NCBI RefSeq assembly: GCF_011604685.1
Contig: NZ_CP050063.1
Location: 4,734,501-4,798,500 of the forward strand
Length of the DNA: 64,000 nucleotides
Direction of reading: 5' to 3'
Source: Spirosoma aureum
GTDB taxonomy: Bacteria; Bacteroidota; Bacteroidia; Cytophagales; Spirosomataceae
Shown here: one piece after another, positions 25,348 through 32,830 of the stretch
How the letters are laid out: every line of letters starts with the position of its first letter
Numbering within the stretch: position 1 is the stretch's first letter
Notes under the pieces: model-generated
Seen by the model: only the letters and a program-made list of their open reading frames with translations
What the model was told of the DNA's origin: nothing
The model's database searches: none
Program-made: the position numbers and the translations under genes

Positions 25348-27054
25348 ATGAAGGTAACCGTACTCTTCCTCGTCTTGTTGCTGGCCTGTAAATCCCGGCA
25401 AAAAGCCACCGACGGGCAAACGACAGCTCAGGTTATCTGCCGCACTGCACCGACTGACAAAGCCTGGTATAGCTCGGGCCAGAAGGCACCCCTGTTCGAT
25501 AGTCTGGGGAATCTGCACTTTCCCATCACTACCCAGAAACAGGAGGTTCAACGGTATTTCAACCAGGGACTCATGCTCGCTGTTGGCTTCAATCACGCCG
25601 AAGCTGCCCGTTCGTTTTATGAAGCAACCCGGTTGGATTCGACCTGTGCCATGGCTTACTGGGGATTTGCCTACGTGCTGGGACCAAACTATAATGCGGG
25701 TATGGAAGCTGATAACTATGAGCGCGCTTACGTAGCCATTCAACGGGCAATTAAATTGTCGGCAACTTGTACGAATAAGGAAAAAGCGTTGATCGATGCG
25801 CTGGCAAAACGATATACTGCCTCGCCTGTCGACGACCGCAGGCCGTATGATGAAGCTTATTCGCAGGCAATAAAGGTGGTTCACGAACAATTCCCTGAGG
25901 ACGCGGACATTGCGGCTCTGTATGCAGAATCATTGATGGACTTACACCCCTGGGATTTATGGGAACATGATGGTAAACCCAAGCCCTGGACGCCCGGAAT
26001 AATAACGACTCTGGAAACATTAATGGCGAATAACCCCAGCCATATAGCCCTTAATCATTATTACATTCATGCCGTAGAAGCGTCTAAAACACCGGAACGA
26101 GGACTGAATAGTGCGGCAATGCTCAGGAAGGTGGCACCAAATGCCAGTCACTTGGTGCATATGCCCTCACACATATACATCCGCACAGGCGACTACCACG
26201 AAGGCTCACAAAGCAATTTGCAGGCCGTGAAAGTGGATAGCCTTTATTTGATGGGAAAGTATGCACAGGGAGCATTCCCATTGAACTACTTTCCACACAA
26301 TTATCACTTATTGGTAGCCACGGCTACAATGGAAGGCAATTACCGGTTAGCGATGGAATCGGCCCGGAAAGTTACCGAAAATACCAGTAAAAAACTGCTG
26401 GCCGATCCTGCCTGGAGTACGCTTCAGCATTATTACACCATACCTTATCATGTAGCCATCAAGTTTTCACAATGGGACGAATTGCTTCGTATGTGTCGGG
26501 ACGATACGGTAAGGCTAAAGTATCCGACCGCCATTCGGCACTATGCCCGTGGCCTGGCTTTAGTTGGTAAACAGCAACTTCTAAAAGCGAAACTGGAACT
26601 ACAGGAGCTCAACAAACTGACAGCCGACCCAGATATTGCCAAATTAAAGATAGCCGGAATTAATCCGATGAGTTCAATTCTGGAAATCGCCCGTCGGGTT
26701 CTGAATGCCGAAATAATGGCACAGGAAGGACAATTATCATCCAGTATACACTTATTAACCGAAGCCGTTTCTTTAGAGGACGGACTAAATTATCAGGAAC
26801 CGCCTGACTGGTTTTTTCCGGTACGCCATACACTTGGCACTGTTTTGCTGAAAGCCAAACGCTACAGGGAGGCCGAAGCCGTATTTGCTCAGGATCTGAC
26901 CGTGTTTCCACGCAATGGATGGGCGTTGTCGGGTCTGCATCAGGCCCAACTCAGTCAGGGAGCTATTGAAAAAGCGCAGCAAACGCAGACGGTATTGAAT
27001 CTGGCCTGGAAATGGGCAGATCAGGACCTGAAATCCGGGAAACTGAGACAATGA
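25348..27054 (+). CDS. TPR-repeat lipoprotein
   Basis: The 568-residue protein has a lipoprotein signal (VLLLACKSR, Cys14). Tetratricopeptide helices follow: FNQGLMLAVGFNHAEAARSFYEA near 70, MAYWGFAYVLGPNYNAG, and a C-terminal pair RYREAEAVFAQDLTVFPRNGWALSGLHQA. Conserved HMPSHIYIRTGDYHE and NYFPHNYHLL stretches contain several His residues. Homologues in Bacteroidota and Acidobacteria are annotated only as TPR proteins. It is probably surface- or periplasm-facing. It stands alone. Confidence 0.85.
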   Translation: MKVTVLFLVLLLACKSRQKATDGQTTAQVICRTAPTDKAWYSSGQKAPLFDSLGNLHFPITTQKQEVQRYFNQGLMLAVGFNHAEAARSFYEATRLDSTCAMAYWGFAYVLGPNYNAGMEADNYERAYVAIQRAIKLSATCTNKEKALIDALAKRYTASPVDDRRPYDEAYSQAIKVVHEQFPEDADIAALYAESLMDLHPWDLWEHDGKPKPWTPGIITTLETLMANNPSHIALNHYYIHAVEASKTPERGLNSAAMLRKVAPNASHLVHMPSHIYIRTGDYHEGSQSNLQAVKVDSLYLMGKYAQGAFPLNYFPHNYHLLVATATMEGNYRLAMESARKVTENTSKKLLADPAWSTLQHYYTIPYHVAIKFSQWDELLRMCRDDTVRLKYPTAIRHYARGLALVGKQQLLKAKLELQELNKLTADPDIAKLKIAGINPMSSILEIARRVLNAEIMAQEGQLSSSIHLLTEAVSLEDGLNYQEPPDWFFPVRHTLGTVLLKAKRYREAEAVFAQDLTVFPRNGWALSGLHQAQLSQGAIEKAQQTQTVLNLAWKWADQDLKSGKLRQ

Positions 27055-27194
27055 TCCTGATTCATTTCTGAATGCAAAATCGAGTAGCTTGCATTTAGTT
27101 TGTACCATTTCTGTTTTTGATGAGCGGAAATGCCAATTTTTGAAGTCTGGAATCGGCCCATCAATTATCTTAACAGCACTCTTTATTGCAACGA

Positions 27195-27896
27195 ATGATC
27201 GACCTGTATAAAAAGCAACATGCCTATCTTCTAGCATTGGATTCCATTATTTTCGGTTTCGATGGTGAAAGTTTAAAGATATTACTGGTCAAACGGGGGG
27301 TAGAAGAAACCACCTGGTCGTTGATGGGCGGCTGGCTGCAACCCGACGAGAGTTTAGGACAGGCAGCCTCTCGAATTCTGCTGGAACTCACGGGCTTAAA
27401 CAATGTCTATCTGGAGCAACTCAGTGTTTTTGGTGATCCTGATCGCGATCCAATTGCCCGCACGATTTCCGTAGCCTATTTTGCCCTGGTGAAAGTTGCA
27501 GATTATGCCTCTAAAATTTCGGAGACCTATCAGGCCCGCTGGTTTTCACTTTACGACTTACCAACCCTGCTTTTCGACCATGCCGACATGGTGGATTTAG
27601 CCATTAAGCGATTACGTTACAAAGCATCTCAGCATCCCATCGGTTTTGAACTCTTACCCGAGAAGTTTACCATTCCCCAACTGAAGAAGCTGTACGATGC
27701 CATTTACAATACAGAATTCGATAAAAGGAACTTTAGTCGAAAAATCCTCTCGACAAATCTGCTCATTAAATTAGATGAGAAACAGAAAGGGTTCTCTCGT
27801 AAAGGAGCTTATTTCTATCAGGTAGATACGCAGAAATACCAGCAATTGACCCATTCATTTTTAAATTTTATTCCCAATCCAGACGCTCTTCCGTAA
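27195..27896 (+). CDS. NrtR-like regulator: degenerate Nudix domain plus winged helix
   Basis: The 233-residue protein has an N-terminal Nudix-like domain and a C-terminal winged helix (IPQLKKLYDAIYNTEFDKRNFSRKIL). In the Nudix box (GWLQPDESLGQAASRILLELTGL), the catalytic REUxEE is replaced by RILLEL, so hydrolysis is probably lost. That fits NrtR/AraR-type transcription factors, which sense a nucleotide-sugar or sugar-phosphate ligand. Such regulators usually lie beside their targets, but here the neighbours are unrelated, so the regulon is unknown. The ATG at 27195 is chosen over TTG 27186. Confidence 0.85.
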   Translation: MIDLYKKQHAYLLALDSIIFGFDGESLKILLVKRGVEETTWSLMGGWLQPDESLGQAASRILLELTGLNNVYLEQLSVFGDPDRDPIARTISVAYFALVKVADYASKISETYQARWFSLYDLPTLLFDHADMVDLAIKRLRYKASQHPIGFELLPEKFTIPQLKKLYDAIYNTEFDKRNFSRKILSTNLLIKLDEKQKGFSRKGAYFYQVDTQKYQQLTHSFLNFIPNPDALP

Positions 27897-28130
27897 AAAT
27901 ATAGTTGCTGATAGGTGAATTAATTGAAGATAAGTGACGGAAACGGCTACCGATTAACCCGAGGAAATTGCTCTAGTTGCCAACGTATGTCAGATCCGTT
28001 AGGGCTTTGTTGAAAAAAAACGATGGCTATAAACCAATGGGTAAGTACCTGATATAAAGTCTGTACATGGTAGCCGTGTATAGCCCTTTTCTGGGGCTGA
28101 AAGCCTAAAATAGTGTGGATAGAAGCGAAT

Positions 28131-28160
28131 GCCCGATTTCTCTGAGATCGGGCGTTTTTT
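28131..28160 (+). terminator. Rho-independent terminator
   Basis: Arms GCCCGAT (28131-28137) and ATCGGGC (28147-28153) are followed by GTTTTTTA on the plus strand. It lies 235 bases after the NrtR-like gene; the stretch in between (27897-28130) shows no gene I can support. Confidence 0.7.
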
Positions 28161-28175
28161 ATTTGTAGAAAACTA

Positions 28176-28622
28176 TTACTTGGTATATTGTTGAGCCCAT
28201 GTTGTACACTGACTGACTGCATCTGTCCGCTTCACAAAAGCATAGTACATGGAGTGCTTTAATGTGCCCTGGCAATTGGTAGCGACCTTCACGATCAACC
28301 GTCCATTGGCATTTACTATGCTGTCAGGTACCGTCATGTGATCACTGGCCTCTATATTGATCTTCAAGTCCCGAGCAGTAAAACCATTTATGGATGCTGA
28401 ATCCTTAAGCGCATAGATAACCCACTCAAAACCCGATGGCGAATCACCATAGCCAGTAGCCGTTAGGGTTAGGCCAGCAGATGGATCATAGCAATCTCCT
28501 GTAACAGCTATGTTATCGGCAAACCTACAGGGCGTTGTCGTTGAACGTTCCTGACAGGAAACAGAACCTAATAGACCCAAAGCAATTAGAGCTGCCCTCT
28601 CAACCATCCTCGTTGATTTCAT
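28176..28622 (-). CDS. Small hypothetical lipoprotein
   Basis: The 148-residue product has a lipoprotein signal sequence (LIALGLLGSVSCQE, Cys23). The mature part has four cysteines (CRFADN, GDCYDP, TNCQGT, SQCTTW) and looks all-beta, perhaps disulfide-bonded if periplasmic or surface-exposed. I recognise no domain. An internal ATG five codons in is a possible alternative start. It is monocistronic and faces away from the 28897 gene. Confidence 0.6.
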   Translation of the reverse strand: MKSTRMVERAALIALGLLGSVSCQERSTTTPCRFADNIAVTGDCYDPSAGLTLTATGYGDSPSGFEWVIYALKDSASINGFTARDLKINIEASDHMTVPDSIVNANGRLIVKVATNCQGTLKHSMYYAFVKRTDAVSQCTTWAQQYTK

Positions 28623-28780
28623 CCCGTTGATGTCAAATAAATAGTACTAATGTGTTAAGTAAAGTAAATGATGGAATCAATAAGAATAAAATATATAATA
28701 CTTAAAATGTTTTACTTGCGCGTCGAATTATACAATTTAAAGCTCTTCGTTTCATAGTCTACTTATTCCCGGATTATCTC

Positions 28781-28854
28781 ATTTTCCGAGTGATACAGTG
28801 AGAACTAGTCGGGCGGCTCCTCAGAGTCGGCACAATTTTCCGTATTGATACAGT
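28781..28854. repeat. Pair of direct repeats upstream of the 28897 gene
   Basis: Two copies of ATTTTCCG-n2/3-TGATACAGT occur at 28781-28799 and 28835-28854, 54-55 bp apart (about five helical turns). They end 43 bases before the ATG of the next gene, and look like paired binding sites. Confidence 0.5.
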
Positions 28855-28896
28855 AAAGTCGGTGCAGTTGACTGTTTTTAGGAAAAATCTCAACTT

Positions 28897-29295
28897 ATGA
28901 AAACACTACTGCTCTTTCTAAGGCTAATGATGGTTAGCGTTGTCGCTTATTGCCAGAGTCCTGCGACCACAAGGCTGTACTTTATAGCTATGCCTGCCAA
29001 TTCTTTGCATACGACGCTGAATCCGGATAAACCCATCAAGGTTGGTCGCTGCACACTACTGGAAACCAACGCGGATAGTTTAGGTATTGTCGTAACCAAT
29101 AAGAAAACCGCCTATTTACATTTCGAGCGAGGACACACCTATTACTTTCGGGTGTATGGGGGCCATTCGGTTCAGAGCATGACCTCGCTGGTTTCAGAGA
29201 CGGAGTTCTGGCTCGATGTAGGTTTTAATGGAGCATCTAACTATCGTCATTATTTTCTGGATAAAGAGAAAGGGTTGACGTTACTGGACGACTAG
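28897..29295 (+). CDS. Small secreted hypothetical protein
   Basis: The 132-residue product has a signal sequence (MKTLLLFLRLMMVSVVAYCQ) that could be either a Sec or a lipoprotein signal, with Cys19. The mature part is rich in beta-strand (LYFIAMPA, TAYLHFERGHTYYFRVYGG). I do not recognise the family. It is preceded by a direct-repeat pair and followed 149 bases later by a membrane protein gene. Confidence 0.55.
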   Translation: MKTLLLFLRLMMVSVVAYCQSPATTRLYFIAMPANSLHTTLNPDKPIKVGRCTLLETNADSLGIVVTNKKTAYLHFERGHTYYFRVYGGHSVQSMTSLVSETEFWLDVGFNGASNYRHYFLDKEKGLTLLDD

Positions 29296-29444
29296 TACAG
29301 GAGTAAGATACGGCATTCCCTTTCCCGTGTCTTAATCTGCAACCGATCGATCAATTTACACAGTCGAATTATCGACAACCCGCTAAATTGCTAATAATCA
29401 ATGACTGATTGCAGTTTATTGACCTTCCTGGAAAAGCCAAACAC

Positions 29445-30008
29445 ATGATGAAAGAAGTTCAGTTGACTCGAAGCTTTCTAAAGAATCCCTTAAGCAGCCT
29501 GATAATTCTGCTTGTTATAGTAGTGTTCATCGAGTTACTGTCATGGAACATCGCCTATGAGGCAAAACTAAAACTAATCAACCGTGCAGGAGGACTGTGG
29601 GTATATATAACTGCCCTGGTACGAAGCCTGATTATTCCTGAGATCTCTACCGCGCTTATTATCGCGGCCTTGCTGAACCTGTTTCACCGCTTGTTTAAGA
29701 TTACCCAGGTAAAATTAAACTGGACATCCCTTGTCCGTTATGAACTCAGCTTTCTGCCTATTTTGCTGCTTGCTTATCCCATTTTTAGTCCAGTTACTCA
29801 AACCATTCGGTTTCTTCTGGAGGCTTATCCCGATTACACATTTACCAATTACTGGATTAATTATCTCCAGATTTCCCTCTGGTTATCCATCTATGTACGG
29901 TATCTTCTGCCAGTGTGTATCATTGGTTATCTCCTGCTAAACATTTCGCTGCTTTTCGATTTTCAAAAATCAGGTCGAGCCTCGGCAACATCAACGGCTA
30001 CTTTATAG
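29445..30008 (+). CDS. Four-helix integral membrane protein, unknown function
   Basis: The 187-residue protein has about four membrane spans (about 16-34, 47-77, 101-122 and 145-170). The pattern resembles the N-terminal membrane half of Bacteroidota LytTR-type regulators (paired helices, the last before FDFQKSG), but no DNA-binding LytTR domain follows. It may be a truncated regulator or an independent membrane protein. The ATG at 29445 is chosen (ATG 29448 is equally possible); a TTG at 29409 extends the frame but lacks support. A 22-bp hairpin terminator lies directly downstream. Confidence 0.5.
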   Translation: MMKEVQLTRSFLKNPLSSLIILLVIVVFIELLSWNIAYEAKLKLINRAGGLWVYITALVRSLIIPEISTALIIAALLNLFHRLFKITQVKLNWTSLVRYELSFLPILLLAYPIFSPVTQTIRFLLEAYPDYTFTNYWINYLQISLWLSIYVRYLLPVCIIGYLLLNISLLFDFQKSGRASATSTATL

Positions 30009-30025
30009 TAAACGATTTTTCATGA

Positions 30026-30075
30026 ACGAACAGGCGTATGGGTACAGTGAATTCTGTACCCATACGCCTGTTCGT
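30026..30075. terminator. Long perfect hairpin terminator
   Basis: A perfect 22-bp stem (30026-30047 with 30054-30075) encloses a 6-nt loop that itself begins a GAATTC. It sits 17 bases after the membrane protein stop and is followed by AATTTAAT. It separates that gene from the pseudogene on the other strand. Confidence 0.8.
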
Positions 30076-30101
30076 AATTTAATCTTGAAAAGACAGCAAG
30101 T

Positions 30102-30509
30102 TTACTGAAAAGCATTACGCAATTAAGTCGCGGCCAATTCCTGAGCCTGAGCTGCCTTTGGTACAATAGCATATGTCCCGAAAAATTCATGGGTAACCCC
30201 CTGAAAGAGTTGATAGGTACTTATCCCGCAACTGCATTCCTTCGGTTTGTAAGGGATCGATTTCTACACCAATGATCGTAGTAGGAGGGATGCCGTGCAG
30301 ATCAGCTACGGCGACCAGCGAAATCAGTTGACTATTACCACCAGCTGGCGATCGGAAAAACTTGTCAACGAACCATTGAACCAAAGGTCGATTTAATGAC
30401 ATGGTGTTGGCAAACTGGTTGTAGGAAGGCGTATTCAGATCAGGATAAACGGATAAGATATGTGAAGGAAGCCCGCGGCCCCAATCGCCTGCCGTGGCCC
30501 AAAACTAAA
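30102..30509 (-). pseudogene. Decayed alpha/beta-hydrolase (GDXG esterase family) remnant
   Basis: Minus-strand translation gives pieces of an alpha/beta-hydrolase fold-3 esterase in two frames. Frame one carries LPSHILSVYPDLNTPSY, then NRPLVQWFVDKFFRSPA, then GIPPTTIIGVEIDPLQTEG, ending in a stop at 30187. Frame two carries the catalytic-His region GVTHEFFG followed by VPKAAQAQELAA, a stop, and LRNAFQ. The segment between DKYL and YQLFQ is deleted, and the nucleophile region (GDSAGG) and HGG motif are missing at the 5' side, where AGDWGRGLPSH looks like a deletion join. No intact gene remains. A 71-residue ORF at 30187-30402 is only a fragment. Confidence 0.75.
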
Positions 30510-30587
30510 TTTTAGCTTTATGAACAGGCTATTGATTGACTAATCCCGTTTTATAGCTATTTGAACGCAGTTAAACCCGTTAGCCCT

Positions 30588-31124
30588 ATGGTTCTTTTCA
30601 TAACTGCAATTGATGTGAACAGCCGAACTCGTGAGTTTTCATGCCAGTTTCCTGAACTTGAACAGGCCTTTGATTTTCTAAATGAAATTGTTGGCAGGGG
30701 AAATACTTTAATACAAGCCTGTACGGAAGAAGATAATCAGCTAATCCATCTCCCGATCGACGCATTTGATGGAGCGCCTTTTCTGGGTGCCATCGAGGAA
30801 TTGAAACAGGAATGGCTATCAGTTCTGGGTTATGCGCCGACTTCCGGAATCGCCGATAATGGCAATCATCCGGAATTGATCGAATGGCTTAAGAAACGTA
30901 TCGATCAGTACGAATTGCAAATGGTAATGATTGAGAGCAATATCAGCCGCTTTAAGCAACTGCTTTGTCGTGCTGAAAGCAGTATGCTGCAAGATCCTGA
31001 TTTCGCTGCGGTCAGCTATCATTTTGCCTCCCTACTTATCAACTATGAGGAGCAACTTAAAAAGGTGTGCCTGATCCATCAACAAGCCGTGTATCGACTT
31101 GGCGAGTTAACGATCAAAAACTAA
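30588..31124 (+). CDS. Hypothetical helical protein
   Basis: The 178-residue protein starts with a beta segment (MVLFITAIDVNSRTREFSCQF), followed by mostly helical sequence with a coiled-coil tendency (ELIEWLKKRIDQYELQMVMIESNISRFKQLL). It has no signal peptide and no recognised domain. The ATG at 30588 is preferred over a TTG at 30561. Its 3' end overlaps the convergent response-regulator gene by 11 bases, which suggests tight packing rather than functional linkage. Confidence 0.5.
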   Translation: MVLFITAIDVNSRTREFSCQFPELEQAFDFLNEIVGRGNTLIQACTEEDNQLIHLPIDAFDGAPFLGAIEELKQEWLSVLGYAPTSGIADNGNHPELIEWLKKRIDQYELQMVMIESNISRFKQLLCRAESSMLQDPDFAAVSYHFASLLINYEEQLKKVCLIHQQAVYRLGELTIKN

Positions 31125-31596
31125 AACCTGAACGCGGGAGCGTAGCCGTATCCCACCAGTAACTCCGTAGCTTACGAAAAAAAAATAGCCACTCTTCGGC
31201 ATTCATAGGTTTGATCAAATAAGAGGAAGCACCCAACTGATAGGCTTTAAGAATATCGTCATTATGCTCTGATGAACTAAAGATAACAATCGGAATATGG
31301 CTTAGTGGAGCCGGCATTTGTTTGATCTGTTCGAGTAACTGCCAGCCGTCGGTATTGTGGGGAAGGTATAGATCCAGCAAAATCAATTTAGGCTGTTCCC
31401 ACTCCTGATACTGCCATTGATCGAGTCGATCCAGTGCCTGCTGAGTTGTGCTAACCCGGACGACTGTTACTTCGCTCAGGCACTGTCGGATCGCAGACTG
31501 GATAAGTAGCCAATGATCGTCATTATCTTCAACGATGAGTAACTTGGCCTGTTTAAAGTTGGCTTTACGTGCTAATTGATCAGCAGACAGTTTCAT
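31114..31596 (-). CDS. Single-domain response regulator (CheY-like)
   Basis: The 160-residue protein is one receiver domain with no output domain. Key residues are the acidic pair E23/D24 (LIVEDNDDHWLL), phospho-acceptor D75 (LILLDLYLP), the S/T switch in IVIFSSSE and K129 (LIKPMN). The N-terminal 15 residues and C-terminal 25 residues lie outside the domain. Bacteroidota use many such stand-alone regulators in phosphorelays with hybrid kinases. No kinase is adjacent, so its partner is not known. Confidence 0.9.
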   Translation of the reverse strand: MKLSADQLARKANFKQAKLLIVEDNDDHWLLIQSAIRQCLSEVTVVRVSTTQQALDRLDQWQYQEWEQPKLILLDLYLPHNTDGWQLLEQIKQMPAPLSHIPIVIFSSSEHNDDILKAYQLGASSYLIKPMNAEEWLFFFRKLRSYWWDTATLPRSGFSF

Positions 31597-32084
31597 GGGT
31601 TAGTAGCGTGTTAATATCTCTTAGTAACAATCTATTGTGTCTATAGGTTATAAAAATTAACCTGCCTGTTAAGCTATCGTAGTGGGTTTGATTAATTGCT
31701 GATCACTCGTAGCAATGAAACGCCCAATGTTTGGCTAAGGTTGAAACCTGGCGACCCATTGGTTACGCAAACCTCCCGGAAAATTTTACTGTCTTGGCCG
31801 TGGAATAAACCTGTCATTCGAGCAGCAAGTGACAACATTTACTGACTGTGTATTAATGATGGTGATGTGAACAGGACTAAACACGCTTAGTAAAGCCAGC
31901 CTGATCATGTAAGCTTGCTATTGCGCATGCATCATAAAATCACTTATTGATTGTAAGGCACTAACGTAGTACAAAATCTAATTGAGATCTAGTAATTCTA
32001 GGATGTAGTCCCTAATTAATTCGTTATGAATCAATAAGATAAATAGTTAATTAATTAATGAATAAGAAAACAAAATATATGCTA
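31597..32084. other. AT-rich intergenic region with no gene found
   Basis: About 490 bp between the divergent response regulator and the outer-membrane barrel gene. AT content rises strongly after 31960, with TTAATTAATTAAT-type words. I see no ORF or RNA gene. It must hold both promoters. Confidence 0.4.
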
Positions 32085-32117
32085 TTGTAGTATATTATAA
32101 ACTAGTGCTTACTTTAA
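32085..32117 (+). promoter_or_regulatory. Candidate promoter of the barrel-lipoprotein pair
   Basis: TTG at 32085-32087 and TACTTTAA at 32110-32117 are separated by 22 bases, close to the Bacteroidota TTTG / TAnnTTTG pattern. The -7 element lies 14 bases before the ATG, implying a very short leader. Confidence 0.35.
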
Positions 32118-32131
32118 AGAAAGACTGAGGT

Positions 32132-32821
32132 ATGAAGCCGTTCGCTCTTATTTGGGCCGTTCTATTGCTGCCCTGCCTCAGCCAAGGCCAGTCCAACAGA
32201 AGTACAGCTTTTAAGCCAGGTATCGCCCTTATTGCCCATGCGGGTACAGCCGGATTCGGAATTAACATTGATAAATCACTTTCTCGACATTTCGCACTAC
32301 GAATCGGTGCGAACAAATTCACCTATACAGGAACGTTAACATCGGGTAATGACACGGATGAACTCCAGATCGGGTTTAATTACACGATAAATCTGTTATC
32401 ATTCAACGCATTACTCGATTATTATCCTTTTAAACAAACGGGATTTCGAGTTACGGCAGGTGCTTTTTACAACTTAAATCAGGTTACCTTTCTGGGTAAG
32501 CCAACGAAAGACGTTCGATTTAACGATGTCGTTTTTACGATTGATCAGATTGGCATTGTTGAAGGAAAGGCGGATTTTCCCCGTATAGCCCCATACGTGG
32601 GAATTGGCTGGGGGCATCCGTTTATGCGCAGCAGGGTAAAGCTCCTGGCCGATGTCGGATTCTTTTACCAGCAATCCCCTGGCATCAAACTCGTAACAAC
32701 GGGTATGCTAGCACCTTCCGGCGATCAGGGGCCAGTAATCGAGAACAATCTGAAACCGCTGAAATATTATCCGTTAATCAGCATTGGCCTTTCTTACACG
32801 ATTCGATTCACTCGCTATTAG
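32132..32821 (+). CDS. Outer-membrane beta-barrel protein
   Basis: The 229-residue protein has a signal peptide ending LSQGQ and alternating amphipathic strands typical of an 8-stranded OmpA/OmpW-type barrel (LQIGFNYTINLLSFNALLDYYPF, then GFRVTAGAFYNLNQV). It ends in aromatic-rich GLSYTIRFTRY, the C-terminal strand expected for BAM insertion. The gene starts a pair with a surface-type lipoprotein gene 9 bp downstream. The role is unknown. Confidence 0.75.
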   Translation: MKPFALIWAVLLLPCLSQGQSNRSTAFKPGIALIAHAGTAGFGINIDKSLSRHFALRIGANKFTYTGTLTSGNDTDELQIGFNYTINLLSFNALLDYYPFKQTGFRVTAGAFYNLNQVTFLGKPTKDVRFNDVVFTIDQIGIVEGKADFPRIAPYVGIGWGHPFMRSRVKLLADVGFFYQQSPGIKLVTTGMLAPSGDQGPVIENNLKPLKYYPLISIGLSYTIRFTRY

Positions 32822-32830
32822 CCATACCAC

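Noticed and set aside
27947..28222. 91-residue minus-strand ORF that might be a transposase remnant
   Set aside because: I could not match it to any transposase motif in any frame; it overlaps a terminator and the end of a lipoprotein gene.
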